64,000 nt of DNA from Chionis minor. Taxonomy: Eukaryota; Chordata; Aves; Charadriiformes; Chionididae. Shown one piece after another: positions 36,512 through 50,539 of this stretch (position 1 is its first letter; every line of letters starts with the position of its first letter). The stretch covers positions 1-64,000 of the forward strand of contig VZSF01008841.1 of the NCBI GenBank assembly GCA_013398295.1, in the 5' to 3' direction. The notes below the pieces were generated by a model. The model was not told the origin of the DNA. It did not search any database and saw only the letters and a list, made by a program, of their open reading frames with translations. Both the position numbers and the translations under genes were made by a program.

Positions 36512-36543
36512 TCTTAACAAAGTTTTCTTTAACTTTGTTAAGA
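36512..36543. repeat. Perfect 13-bp hairpin
   Basis: The arms TCTTAACAAAGTT (36512-36524) and AACTTTGTTAAGA (36531-36543) are perfect reverse complements around a 6-nt loop. A third partial copy of AACTTTGT lies just upstream at about 36502-36509, so the segment may have arisen by a local inverted duplication. The stem is too short for a typical pre-miRNA. Confidence 0.85.
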
Positions 36544-38484
36544 CACTTCCTGAAACCTAACTGCAAACCTCCCTATTTCCTCCTAAAAACTGTGCGTGTA
36601 TATACTCCTAGCAATACACTTTAGGATAGTCCAGGAAATCTTCAATAAACAAAGAACACTGTTAAAGTCATTCAGAAGTCGTTCACCTGCTTTCACTGTC
36701 CTAACCTGTTTCGGGGTTTGGTTTTGGTTTTTTTTTCCCCCTCGTAGCAACTGGCTAAGCCGCAGTGCCTGAAAAACCTAAATCTGTTTGTAGACAGAGT
36801 TGTGGATAGCAATTCCTGCTTCTCTTTTCTCTTGTTGAGCACAAACTTAATAATCCTCAAATGCAATTTTCTTCATCCTAAATAAATCATGCAATTCCAT
36901 TCTTTAAATACACGCACACACACTCCTCTATATGCATACTCAACTAGAGGCGATGAAAGTTCTCTCATGAACTCCTGCCCATTGAGAACATACGCCAACG
37001 AGCCACTTGATAACAAACCTACTGAGACACATCTTGCCTTGTCCTCATCAGTTTCCTGGGGGCCCTTTTTTGTAGGGCAAGACAGACATTGTAACTCTAC
37101 CTGCACAAACAGGTCAAGGCAAATATCTAGGTCCTTTTCAGAAAGGCTCCGTCTGGCAAGAGGCAGAGGAGATATTCCCGGTAGATGCTCAGACTATGAA
37201 ACTGAAAATAGCATAGGATCTCTATCCCTCCTTGACCGCCGCTGTTTGGTGTAAATACTGCAGAAAGTCTGTATGAGAAATGTATTTACTAGAAAGCAAA
37301 TGTTTTAAGTAATGACCAGTCCATCATTTGTTCATTTCTTAGAAGGTGTGAATTCATTATCTGCCTTGTAAAACAAGGGAGCACATGCACACTATCTCTG
37401 AACCACTCAAGATTTTTAGGAGAAATTTTAATTTCATCGTTAGGGACACAATTCCCAACATTAAGAACTTTCAATTTTACAAGTGAAAACAGTAATTTTA
37501 ATGAGCTACTAACTATCCTGTTTTGGGATGTTTCATGACTTTATTTCTCACTTTTTAGTTTAGTTTCTTGTTATTTTAATACAATTAACGTAAGCTGCGT
37601 AGCACTGCAACAGCGACAGCACAGACTGTGCGTCTGAAATCATAAATGCAAACAAAATTCTCACTTTAATATGTAATACATAACACATGTGTTGTTTATA
37701 TAACACAATCAATAATTAAACTGTAGTAGAGAACAAGTAGCATTCGTAAGTCATGCAACCTTATGTTTTTTAACATATGGACAGTAGATGGTAAATCCCC
37801 ATAGTACAGACAGCTAAAAACCTGGTGGTAGTGGTGGGGAAGATGCTGTAGCAGCTTCATTGCCGTTTGTTTCAGTTTAAGCCAGGTGCCTGGGAGACTC
37901 TAAGTACATCAGGAATCAGTGATGGAACGTGGTACACAGTTCTTGAGATATTACTGCTCAAAGCATCCTGGTGCCAACTGTTGCAGCGATGAGGACCTGC
38001 TGCTTGCCACCAGGCAGAACGGTTTCATTAGCCAACCCCTAGGATTCATTCTTTACAATGTTTTTGACATTTACACAACATTTTTCATTTTTCATTACAC
38101 CAAGGAAAAAGAAAGGGGAAAAAGAATAAAGGATCTCTTGCTTGCCAGACCATCATTTAAAAAGGCTGAGCTGGCTTTATGAAAGTTGTTTTAAGCAGTC
38201 ATTTTTGATTTAGTAGAGTATTATAATCAGCAAAGAACTAAACGCATTTTTGGGCTTTGTAGCTTACATAGGGAATCATTAGAAAACAACATTCCCCATA
38301 GTTTATGTTTTATTAACAGACACCAAAAAAATGAAACACTCTTAGCCCCTCTTACCTCAGTCTTGGTGTTTATTCCCATCTAGAGGGCTAAAATTTGGGG
38401 GTTTTGCAGTTCTGAGATCTTGGGTTTTCTTCTCCTTTCTTTTTTATAATGTGAGGAGTTGAGACTAGTCTACTTGGTGACATC

Positions 38485-38498
38485 CTGCCCTCTGCTCC
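38485..38498 (-). promoter_or_regulatory. CTCF-like motif, reverse
   Basis: The reverse complement reads GGAGCAGAGGGCAG. The 12 positions from the A onward fit the recalled consensus CCASYAGRKGGCRS, and only the first two differ. Orientation is leftward, as at 26458 and 45443. Confidence 0.4.
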
Positions 38499-41400
38499 CT
38501 GTCACTGCACAGATAGCCTGACGAAAGGAAACCTCTGTCTATAATGCAGTCATACAAAAACTGAACGCCAGTCATAAGAACGTTTCACATAAAAGCAAAA
38601 TATGAGCGAGATTTAAGAGCTCAAAGCTCCTCGGAAGCGTCCCTCACATTTCTTCCTCTGCATTTGCAACAGATGATGAGTACCTCATGATCTTCAGGGC
38701 GAGAGCGTATGAATACTCCACACTAATCAAACAGTGAGATGATAAATACCTTTCCACCCTAAGCAGCTGCATATTCCCATGGAGGAAAAATAACATAATG
38801 AGGCATCCATAACGCCCCCATGATTTAAGAGAAGTGTGGTCGTACGCGAGTACATAAGCCCCTTAAAAGAGAAGTAAATTATTGAAACGTACATATGGTT
38901 GTCCAATTGCCAAGGCCAAAGGAACGTTCCTCATTACACTGCAGTATTTCTGCAACTATGATTGAAACCAAAACCAGGATTCCGTAATGATCATGCCCAA
39001 TATTGTAACTGATTTCTTAACTGTGTTACATTAAAGCAAACAGAGGAAACGTTTTTCCTAATATTCCCAGAAGATTCTGGTATCTGTATGAAGCTTCAAA
39101 TGCCTCCCACTATCAACAGCTTCCCTATCACACAGAATTGCCATGTGGCTCTCTTATTTGCGATTAAAAATATCATGAAAAAGCATTAAGTACACCTGAT
39201 AGCTTTCTATGGGGCTTTACAAGCTAGACTGTTAGAGGAAACTAACATCAGAAGACTAAAAATGTAATTGGATGCTTTGAATAAAACTCAAGGTAGAGGC
39301 TTATCATTAGTCCATTTTTTCCCTGCTTCCACTTGAAGATAAGTCAGCATTATATGCCTGGAATAACATTAAAAAAAAATTGTGTTCTTCATTAAAAGAT
39401 CCACTATATTCTATAAAATACTGAAGACGTCTGACTTTTCCCTCCTAAGAACACCATTTATACTGAAAATAAGATTCCATTTTACAGCATCTTAAAATAA
39501 AGGAAATATTTTTTTAAAAATCATTGGTTCCTTTAAGGGGTAAATTAAACCATTACAGTGTTATAGTTGGCACAGACATTACTTCCAATACCCAGGTAAA
39601 CCATAGCACTTAAAGATGGCCAAAAAGGATCTAGTACACTGTTAAAAGATCGTCTTACCGATACTGCCACAGTCTGCATCTAAGCTCCTTCACCCTCGTC
39701 CATGCAACCTCTTCGCAAAAACATCTATTCCATATCTTTAAGAAACACTTGACATCTGTCAACACGCAAATAGGAAGGAGCAAACTGTACAAATAGTAAC
39801 ACTGTTCTACAGCAGGCACTGAAGAAAGCCTAACCTCAAGTCCTCGTTCAGACAGCAGATCAGAACAGAGAGCAAAACAAGATCATTTATTCCCGAAGAA
39901 ATCAGTAGAAATATTCATGTTTCAGAACTGCTGGTCACTAGATAACAGTCTTCTTGCACTAAGTATTTCATTTTCCAGCCAAGCAACTGATTACTTGTGA
40001 ATCAGGACAATCATATAGCTCCCTGCTGCCAAAATGCACGTCAGCAGGAAGGGTGGTATGGTAAACTGGATACCAGTATAAATCAAGTCAGTATGTAAAA
40101 GGCAGCCACCAAGAGCCCTCCATTTTTCTCTCTGGGTGATAGTTTGGGAAATTAATGTTCAAGTTGAATTCTAAGTCAGTAACTCTCCAAATCACAAAAA
40201 CTGAAACAGTAAGAGGCTTTTTTACCCCCTTTTGCATTTTATGCATTTATTACTGCTTACATTGCATTTTCAAGTTTTTCAACACCACTACATGGAAACA
40301 GAGATTATTCTTTTATTACCGTTTGCCAACTATTAAATATGGAAGACTTAAGACTGAGACAACAAGAAATTTCAAGCAGCAGGCTATTAAAGAAACAATC
40401 TAGAAAACTGCATATTTAAGAATCAGGGAGAATTTTTAAGGCAGCTGCACATTTCTACAAATGCACATTATGTCTAAGGAAAACAAAGTCTTTAAAGAAC
40501 AGTATAGGGAATTTTGAAATTATAGGACTACACAATATCAGCTGCTTTTTCATTTTCTTCCTAAAAATAATCTGGTACATCTAATTAAATGTCAGCATTG
40601 ATTTCTTTTCATATTTTTTTAAGTTTGAAATTAGTGGATCTGCTTTTTAAAAACTTCTAATGCCATAATAAAAAAGAATGGGAAAAAAAGAAAAATAGAA
40701 AAATTAAATACTGTTTTGCCAGAGAAGTTATGAACTACTTGAAGAGCTGGTATACTAACCATTTCAGTAAAACTGATTTACTCTTGCAGGATTCTGATGA
40801 AGACAACTGATATAATCTGTATAATTAATCTATGTCAACTCAAAGAGATTCTTAAATCCCATAAGAAATCGGTACACTTAAAAAGAATTGATTTCCTGCC
40901 CCTCCCATCTCTCAGATGAACGCACGGTTGAAGAACAGTACTACTGGTTTGCTATTTACCGTAAAACAAAATCTCAACAATATATTTAGCAAACTTATAA
41001 GGATGAAAGGCTACCACACATTATCATCACAAACAGAGAACAGTTAACTTAAACAAGTGAGCAGTTACATAAAGTTTTGTTTGAATACAGAGAAGTGTCT
41101 AAGCCAGAGAATTTCACATACCTCACATCAACAATATCATCATATTGTCTTCTGCAAATACAAAAATAATCACATGGATTACTCAAAAACAGGTTTGTAT
41201 GGGTCTGAAAAATTAAGACAATCCAAAATAACCAATTTTATGTCACTATATGACTGGCTGTTGCTAGAACAATCAAAAGTGTTCTGTGACCTAATAAATA
41301 GCTCCAGCTGTACTGAGGCTTTACAACAATAAACTTTTTTTTGAAAAGCTACGTAGGAAAAGGAACAAGACAGGCCATAGAGAAAAATTCTCAAAGAAAA

Positions 41401-43216
41401 ATACAAGTAAATACTACCCTGAGATTTTGGCTTTATAGACTTTTCTGAAAATAAAAAATTCTCATGCTTTACTTCCTTTATTGAAAGGTAACACTTATAT
41501 GCCTTAATCATACCCTATCAGCATCATTTTCTGCCAAGTTTTTTTTTTCCTCATAACCTCATCTCTGAAAAGGCCAAGACTACATAGAAGACAGTATTTC
41601 CGAGAGACTTCCTTTCGAAGGAAACTATTAGCTGCATTGCTAAACAGGCAAAGTTTTATTGCATAATTTTCTTTACCAAATGAAGCTATTGTCTAAGGTG
41701 CTGGGTTTTGTTACAGATTTCCGTGATGGAACCTGGGATAAAAATAACTGTGGTGATGGTAGTTCTTGTCTGTATCTTTAGGGCAACAGTCTGTGCATTC
41801 AGTGTTGTAATGGAATATCTCCATAGAGCTGAGTACTTAGTACCCTTTGCTCAAATCACATTCTCTGCTAAATGTACTGTTCTTTAAAATATAATTAGCT
41901 GTCAGCAGAAACCTAATTTCAAGAAATGGTTTCTGGTGTTTAATGGACTTCAAGAATGCGTGTCTACAAGTCAGCCTAGGTAACCACACATGCTCATGAA
42001 CTATAGAGAGAAGTTTGTGATTAAAATTAATCTCTCGTGTAATACAACGAAGGAAGGTATGTTGTATTGCCACACAGCTTTGCAAAAATCAGACAAACAG
42101 CTTAGCCAAGTTGTCATGAATGTTCTGTTATTGACAATTATCACCACAAGTTCATTCCTAAAACCAACAACTACCACCCGATCGCAACAAAAATAAGGAA
42201 ACATTAGTTGAATGACTATTTCAAAAGAAATTAAAATATCAAGTAATACTGTGGGAGGACTGCAACATCTGAAATTGATCATTTCAGGGTAGCCTGCGTA
42301 TAGGCAATCAGAGTCAGAAAGACTTCTCTATGGCACCAAGCTTTGGAAGCAAGCAGTAGACTCCAACAATTTTCCGTAAGTAAAAAAGAATAGGAATTCT
42401 TCCTTAAAAAGCCATGTTCTCCAATTCTGTAACCAGGCAATTTGTTCCCTTCAGGCAATATCCCACCCTTGCATTGTACAATAACTTCAGCATTTTCAAA
42501 AAGAATTAAAGTGATTTAATTATAAAAAAAGAGAGTGGTCAGATATTTCAGGAAACTCTTCACAGACTAGTACTTGAAATGAAATATTAATTTAGAAAAT
42601 AAGCCACAGTAAGTTACAGTTGGGGGTTTTTTTCCTACAAGATAAAGTCCCCAACATATCAATAAATCTCTGTCCATTTGTTTATTTTTTTTAATTTCCC
42701 TCTTTCATGACAGGTAGATATTTAATACCACCGTGAAAGATCTTTCAGGATTCTCAAGTACTTGCTATACTAATAGAAATGCAATCAAGAATAATTTAGT
42801 TACAAACCATAAATCGTAACTCCACAGTGTCCATCTCTACTGCCAGCTGTATGGACTCAGTTCTGAGACACATTCAGAAATACAACATCCATACAGCAAA
42901 ATTTCTTATGTGTTAAATCCATATTAAAATCACACTGGCAGTTGATTCCAACTTCATTAAACCTTAAACAGGTTATTAAATCATTAGAAAATAGCATAAG
43001 CTTTATGTCTTCAAAGAGCACCCTTACAAAAGGGATGACACATACTAAATTTAGTCCAACTTTATAATGGCTTCTTAACATTAAGCACAAAGACAAGAAT
43101 CAGCCCGATAGATGAAGGCAACATGTAGAAACTGCAAATAAGCAAGACTGTTACCAAAGACATTACATTGTCTACTGAAAAAATAAACGCGACAAGATGA
43201 AGAAAAGCCTGTATTT

Positions 43217-43231
43217 AAAAAAAAAAAAAAA
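43217..43231 (+). repeat. Poly(A) run
   Basis: About 15 A residues, continuing into an A/G-rich segment to about 43251. Simple sequence with no associated retroposon recognised. Confidence 0.85.
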
Positions 43232-44558
43232 GAGAAAGGAAAAAGAAAAAAGTCCCCAATCAAGGCCAACTTAATTATAGAAGTTGCAAATTCCATGCTT
43301 TGTTGCACAAACTTATAGATCTCACAGGATAGTGCCACAGATCCATTTGTGTTAATGAGGTATCTAGACAGGCAATCATTATAGCCAGTCTAGCTAGCTT
43401 TAAACATACACATAGACTGCTATTAACACAGCATTAGCCAAACCAAGTAAATTCGGAACTTTCAATTTCTATTACAACTTATTCTTCAGTTGCGTACAGA
43501 ATTAAGTTGCATACCATTAGTGTGTCTATCAACTACAATTTCCCTTTCCATACATTATAGACAGCTGCATGTATATAATCTAAACACCCTACTTGGAGAT
43601 TCTGATAACAAATTCAATGTAATGCTAACTGAGCTGAATTTTTTTCCATTTTAGAACTTCTGGTACTATTTAATCTAAGAGACCAAATACACTGTGAAAC
43701 TATATACATTATCATATCAGCGGTTCATCAACAGCAGAAAGAATATATAGAATAGTGTAAGTGATGTAGGTTTTTATTTATTATTTACACAACTGCTTTA
43801 CTATAATGCCTACAAAAAAGAAGTTTTCCTACAAACAGCAATGGCAGTTAAACTTCCCACCTGCTATATTAAGCTTACCAATTAGAAAAAAAAAAAATTA
43901 AAAAAACCACATTCAGCTACACAATATGCCTACAAATAAACGCCTGACTAAGTAGCCAGGTCTTGCAATGTGCCCTGCAGGCCACAGAAGTCAGACTTTA
44001 ATCGACTAGCTAGAAAAGACAAGTTAATAGTTGTGTGTCTCTGGTTTATCCCCAGGAGTTTTATGTTGGAGTTTTACAGTAAAAGAATCCACAAATAATT
44101 TCACACATCCTTACACAAATGTCAAATATCATATCAGCCTATTTCTTAAGGAAACATTTGTAAATTTTTTTGAAAAATATTAACAGCAACTTTATTATGA
44201 AAGTCCAAGTTACTTGGCCATCACACACATCAATATGTAAAAATAAATAAGTAAGAAGAGTATTATAGGTAATAAAACTACTCAGATAAATATGCTTAAG
44301 CATAGCAATCATATTACAGAGTAAAGCAAATCTCATTGAATAAAATGCTTTAGAAATGGTGGGGTTTGTGGTGTACTTTTGCATTAGTAATGTAGTCACT
44401 TGTGCTTTGAGCAAATTAATAGAATTGCTTTTCTGAAAAGTTTCAATCATGACTTACAAAAATAAATAAAATAAACTATATTTTCAAAAGCATCATCCCA
44501 CAACGCCTCACCTACTTACCACCAAATCCATCAAACTAGTTTTGTATTACATCCTTCA

Positions 44559-44579
44559 TATGCTCACTTTGTGAGCATA
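44559..44579. repeat. Perfect 9-bp hairpin
   Basis: The arms TATGCTCAC (44559-44567) and GTGAGCATA (44571-44579) are perfect reverse complements around a 3-nt TTT loop. The structure is small, and no promoter or terminator role can be assigned in a vertebrate context. Confidence 0.85.
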
Positions 44580-45442
44580 CACATGTTCTCTTTGCTCATT
44601 CTGAACAGAAATAAATAAATAAAAAGAAAATCCTTATCAAGATACATAATTCCTGCCCTAATCATCTCCTTCTAATAAAATAATCTAATACAAATAACGC
44701 CTGAATTACATCAAGAGTTTCGGGAGAAAAGGAGGAGAGAGGTGAAAAAGTAAAAAGAACTGAGGTCTCTGTCACATTTGCGTCACTTGAACACTGCAAG
44801 TGCTCTCATTTTAGGCTGAAGCATACAAAAATAACATTTAAGAAAGTTTCCAGTTTGAAAAGTAAACCGCATTTTCTAACGTCCTAAATTAATTTCATCT
44901 CCTCATTGCTTAGGTCTTGTTTGATGCAGAGATGAAGAGCAGCAGCTGTGACATACATGCATTTTACGCAACCTATAACCACTAAACTACAATTCTAAAT
45001 ATTTTAATGTAGTACAGTGATCCGGCCGTATGACTGTTTAAATTATTACTATATTCAAACAGCAGCGCAGAAAAGCAGAAAGTGAAAGAATAGCTTAAGA
45101 GAAGCCACTTTTAAAAAGGTCAGAATTTTGTTATGCAAAATGCTTACAAAAATAGGTTTAGTGGAAAGTTTGCCAAATTAAAATACACAGAGGCAGTAGA
45201 AAAAATTACTTTGGAGCTGTATCAGGTCTAAGCAAGACAAGTAAGATAAACATACAGACAAGCTGTAGTGACAGTACAGTAATAGAGAATCTTAAGCATT
45301 GCTTCTGTCGAGGATGAGCAAGCCTTAAAATAATTTAGAAGTTATTACAAAATTAAGTTGTTGGGGGGAGGAATGAAAAACCCCAATCCATTTATAGAGG
45401 AGAAAGGTTTTACTAACTGAACGTGTATTTCTTTAGCCTGCA

Positions 45443-45456
45443 CTGCCATCTTCTGG
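45443..45456 (-). promoter_or_regulatory. CTCF-like motif, reverse
   Basis: The reverse complement reads CCAGAAGATGGCAG, fitting 13 of 14 positions of the recalled consensus CCASYAGRKGGCRS (the Y position is A). It is the third leftward-pointing candidate in the window. Confidence 0.4.
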
Positions 45457-48400
45457 TTATGTAAGCTATATCATCATGATATGTCAAAATGCAACTGCGT
45501 AAGTTAAAAAAGAACACGCCTTAATAGTATTAACATTTGTATTAACAGAAGAGACCAAGGGGATTTGTAGTATTTATATGGAAAAGCACTGAATACATAA
45601 GTGAAAAAAGTAATCTGAAGTAAAGACTGAACATGAGAGCAGAACATTCAAATCAACTGACTAAAACCATGGCTAAAACTTTGTGTAATTTATAACCATG
45701 CTTGCCTTGTGGTTTGTTTTGTTTTGGGTTTTTTTTCCCCCCTAAAAATAAACTACTGAGTTAATAACTTAAACTTTCAGTTAGACTATGTCATTTGAAA
45801 AAGACTATCAAGTAATTTAGGATTAGGGACCTTAAAAGGAAAATGCACAGTGATATTTCATTAATTAATAGACTAAACCCAATATATTTTTAAGTACCTA
45901 CCATGTAACATTTCAACTACGTACATACAATAAACTGACTCTGTGCTTTACTGTGCCAGAAAAAAAGGAGCGTTTTGTTTCCTGGAATTATTACTATGGC
46001 ATCTTTCTCTAGTTTCCACAGCTATGGCTTACTAAATTTTAGGGTTACCAAAACCAACCTGAGTGATGCCTTAGACCATGCTCAAATAAAAGGAACAAAG
46101 AGATATTTTGCTAACTAAGGACTAGCCATTCTTCGGATCATCAGTCTGGCCCTAAAATTCAAGGGTGAAACATACGTCACTTATGTGGCCCTGAGAAAAC
46201 TTACAATAAACCTGGCTAGGTTTTAAATACACAGGAAAGTAAAAGGCAAGGTAAGAACAGTTTGTGACATGTACCAGAATAACTTCTTTTAAAATGAGTA
46301 TGAAGTTTCAGAGCTTTTTAAATTACTTTTGAAATAAGCATCTGATGTGAAAGAGCAACTACAAGAAATATTTTGAAAGATAACAAGTTGATTAATACAC
46401 AGAATAACTTGGTTCTGATCTGACTCAATTCTTAAAAAGTTTCCTGTGCTAGATTGCAACAGACCAGATTACAGCACACTATCGTTTGGTGTAAATGCAG
46501 AAAGCAAATAAGCCAAGCTTCCAAATGGAGTTCAGTTTACATGGCATAAATACAGACATTCTCTGACAAACTTGGTATGTCTTAGCATTCTTAAAAAGTG
46601 AGCAGAACTTCTAAAAACAACGACACTTTCCTCTGAGGACTTGACTTTAAGAACACATATTCAAAGTTTTGGAACCCAATAACCTTCAAACCTAGTAGCA
46701 ACAACTAATACTTGCATCTATTTCAGTTGAGACCATAAGCATTGCAAGTGAGGCAACAGAGGCCGCTATGCCTTCTTTACCTAAGATGTAACTGGATGCT
46801 TTTTACTTTCTGCGGTAAGATGCAGCCTTGACTAACTAAGGCAGTAATGTAAATAGAAGAACCTTACCCAGTTGGTCTTAATTATCTTAATGGCCATGCC
46901 AAGTGCTGAGGTGATGTCAAGAATTACAGTTTTTACAGGCTCTTCAGAGGAATTTCAATCATACTAATCAGGAAGCAAAATCAAAATAGGCAAGATACAA
47001 GAAATTTCAAGTGGTTTTGGTTTTGCTGCTGTTGTTTGGGGGGTGCATTTTAAAAACAAACAAACAAAAATACCCATAAACACTAAAACACACTTGCAGG
47101 ATTTTCTCCAGGCGCTTCCAAGTTCCTTTCAGGTAGTCCTTTGAAATAAAACTTCGGAATCCCAGACAAACTCCCAATGACAACCACTGATCTACAAGGT
47201 AGTAATCTTCCATAGGAACAGAACTGACATCAGAGAATATTCTAAACAAGCTCTTTGATTTTGCATATAAGTTCCGTTGAAGGCTTGACTTTAGCATGCC
47301 AGCCTCTGGCTCTGGTCTGAGAGCCAGTGCTCAATGACATCACTAAACTGAATGAAAAACAAAGCTCCTGCTGAATTTGGTGAACTCAAATACATGAAAA
47401 GTAAGATAAAGAAGTTTTTGGCCTTTGTTTTTCAAGTTCTATTCCATGTTGATATTTGCGTTACAGGACCAAAAGGCAAGTCCAAAGAATTCCATATAGG
47501 TATCCGGGCAGGCTCCATGACATCACTAATATATCGTGTGGCCATCAACTGCACCCAAACCCTAGCCCCTAAAATTGCAAACAGTAACTAATTTTCACTA
47601 AGAGCATTCTCTGAGACAGTGTTTCTGCATTACAGCACCAAATCTTAAATTATCACCAGCGCGGTTCAACATGAACTGTCGAGCTTTTTAATAATTAAGT
47701 CCTGACCAGACACAGCGCACTTGATAGATGCCATTTAATTCACCTCAAATGTCTTTGCTCAAATGTTTTCACTTGGGTTTATACCTTGAGTTTATCAAGT
47801 GTATTATTCCTCTGGATAACAATTACTTTCAGGAAGGAAGCTTTGTTTGCAATTAGACTCATTAAGCAGAAGAAAAAGAACCCTAAGACACAAGATTTGC
47901 AGTCTCATTCTCTTGTGATATTAATACATCTCTGCTAATGAAGAAGTTAATTATTTATCATAGTAAGAGAAGAAACACTATAGGGAGCATCTGAAGCTAT
48001 TTAAATATCTTCAAAAAAATTAAACCATTCTATGATCAGTTCACCCAAAAGTAGAATTATATAATCTACAGCTTTCTTAAAGGCAGATAATTGCATACAC
48101 TTTTTAAAGAAAAAAGAGGAAGGCTTCCTGCTTCACATAACTGGAAACAATTAAAGACAGCTTCATGTAGCTGAAAATTTGTTCCTTAATCAGAGAGACA
48201 CTTTAAAGGAGATTTTGACTTTGATACAAATAAAGCTATAATGAATAGATGGGAGTGTTACTTTTATGCATGCTATTGAATTTCAATATTCTCACAGTTT
48301 TGCTGCAATACTGTATTCTAAATGTTTCAAACTTAGCTTTTGTACTTTTTTTTACTCAGAGTAATAAAGATTGAAAAATTGTTACCTTTTAATAAACAGT

Positions 48401-50539
48401 GTGTCACATTTCATTAAAGCATTTTATAGAACGTAACAAATAAAGAAAGGCAAAATTCTTCTCTTTTACTACTTTTCAAAACTATTCAAGTACTGTCATG
48501 AGAAATTTCCTCTCAATGTTGGTTAGAAATAAACTGATTAAGCACCTTGCATCTTCAATAGCAGTGAAAAAGAATCAAACCAGAAAACAAAACCAACCCT
48601 CTTAAGCTATCTAGAAACGTGTTTTACTGCTACAAAAAGAATGGTAAAGATACTGACCTGCCAAGGTCAAAAGAGCCAGTGGCAAAGCCAGGAAATGTGT
48701 TCTTGACTAGTCTTTACCTATCACATCTGGCATCTGCAAGTTAAAAAGCATGGCTTGATTCAGGCTATCACTACTTACCAAAGAAATACTGGAATCTGTT
48801 TAGCTCAAGTAAGATAATAGATGCATATGAGGAAAATAGGACAAAGAAAATACAGGCCAGCAATATCATGAAATTATGTAAGACTTTGGTTGCAAAGGCA
48901 AAAATCTGTTATCTGTTCTGAAAAAGACCACGGCGAAGCAAAGTTGTATGAAACGAACACACCAAGCAAATTTGCTGACTTAGGTGTTCCCTGTTGGATT
49001 TCAGACATTTCACACACGTAAAAACACCTGCTCTGTTCCTTGGACTTCAACTTTTACCAAGTCTTGGAAGTGAAAGAGAGTAACAGAGATCAGAATTTTT
49101 TGGTTTTTTAAAGCTCACCACTTGCCTAGTATGTGTATTATCATTACCTAGAAAAAAAACCCCATAAATTAACTTTCTTTTGTATACTAGTCTGCTGACA
49201 GGGAGGGGAAAAAGAAAAGAGAAAAAAGAGAATATTCTACTTTTAGACTTTGAACGTCAGCATTCTTCTTTCAATATTTTTACTGTGTTTTTCAGAAATA
49301 ACCCCCGATTTTTTTTAAAAAAAGTTGTTACACAGCAAGTATACCATAGTAAGACATCCCTCTACACTAGTTCTTTTAATATTGCCCTGGGTGTCCTATT
49401 TCAGTACTCAAGCGGCTGGAATAAATGTCAGAATCCCTGGATATTTCTGACCTTGATCAACAAGAAGAATTTTTCAGCTGAACAGTGCGCAGCTGCTCCG
49501 ATTACATAAATCAAATCTGGGAAATATAAACCATAAAGTCCCTGCATCACTGATCAAACTACAAGACAATAAAACATACCTCCTTAAGAAAAATGGAAAA
49601 AACATAATCCAGCAGCCCTTACTTCAGTCCTTATGTAAGAATCATCAACAATGTTGGAAAGACAACTGCAATATGCACACTTATTCAAATTTCCAATATA
49701 TGGAAATATATTTAAGCATAAGTGCTCTTGTAATAGCAGGCTTCATTAGAGGAAAAGACATTCTGCATCACTGTTCAAGAAGTCAGTTCTGAAATGACTG
49801 AATTAGGAAGTTTTGATCAAACTGCCCAGTACCAGACGTCGAGGCAGCTGTAAAAAGCAATCTATTGCTACAGAGCAAAGATGTACCTGGCAAGAGATCC
49901 AATACAACGTAAAAAGACAAACTGGAATCAATGAGAAATGAATTGGATTACTGGGTAGAAGCATATTTTTGCACGTGTTCAAGCTACGCGGAAAGTAACA
50001 GAGCCAGCAGGTATAAAAAAGGCCTTCCAAATGTCTGCTTACCCTTTCATGATCCAATCAGAGCCATCCTGTTAATCAGGTTGGATTACATCCCAGATAT
50101 TAATTTGGCAAACAAAACAATGGTCTGATTGAGTCTGTCCCCTTCAAATATGCTGAAAACAATCTGTCACTGATGATCTTGCCATGCGCGTACTCCTGGA
50201 AAGCCATCTAACCAATTTATGCCTAGATGATAGTACAGGTCTAAACTCAAGTATAAATGACATCAGGCTTTTCCTATTCACTAAGAGCCTGGAAACTCAT
50301 CCTCTGCTTCCCAAGGAAGTGCTGAAACATTGGCAGTGAAGGGATATACTTCAAAGAGTATGGATTCCTTTCAACTATTAATAAATACTATATGTAGGAA
50401 CAGAGGATTTTAAGTAGGTGAGAGCATAGTTTTCTCACTGGCCATAGGAATCCTGTCCTGCTGCTGTGATTTGTTTTTTGCAAACAGCTTCAGCAACCTG
50501 TGCCTTCCTAACAGATTTTCCCTAAAACGGTGTTGAACA
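45457..50539. other. AT-rich non-coding stretch
   Basis: No gene is recognised. Open frames such as 47007-47297 (minus, 96 codons) and 49180-49509 (plus, 109 codons) have no domain. The block 47715-47965 is listed as a possible enhancer. Confidence 0.55.
47715..47965. promoter_or_regulatory. Candidate conserved enhancer-like block
   Basis: A high-complexity interval with CATTTAATTCACC, GGATAACAATTACTTTC, GCAATTAGACTCATTAAGC and GAAGTTAATTATTTATC, all containing ATTA/TAAT cores. The call is compositional only, and I could not test conservation. Confidence 0.25.

Larger units (their letters stand above)
27066..38484. other. AT-rich non-coding stretch
   Basis: No gene is recognised. The longest plus frame (121 codons, 36889-37254) and the opposed frames at 33576-33995 have no identifiable domain. 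Simple runs, a hairpin and an enhancer-like block in this interval are listed separately. Confidence 0.55.
38499..45442. other. AT-rich non-coding stretch
   Basis: No gene is recognised. The paired opposite-strand frames near 41057-41511 and 41837-42282 have no domain. A 10-bp palindrome GGAACGTTCC lies at 38921-38930 beside CAAGGCCAAAGG. A-runs at 43217-43231 and 43886-43907 are simple repeats. Confidence 0.55.

Noticed and set aside
36889..37254. 121-codon plus-strand frame as a possible exon or small gene
   Set aside because: No domain, no convincing acceptor/donor pair noticed at its edges, and an opposing minus frame overlaps it. Chance is the simpler explanation.
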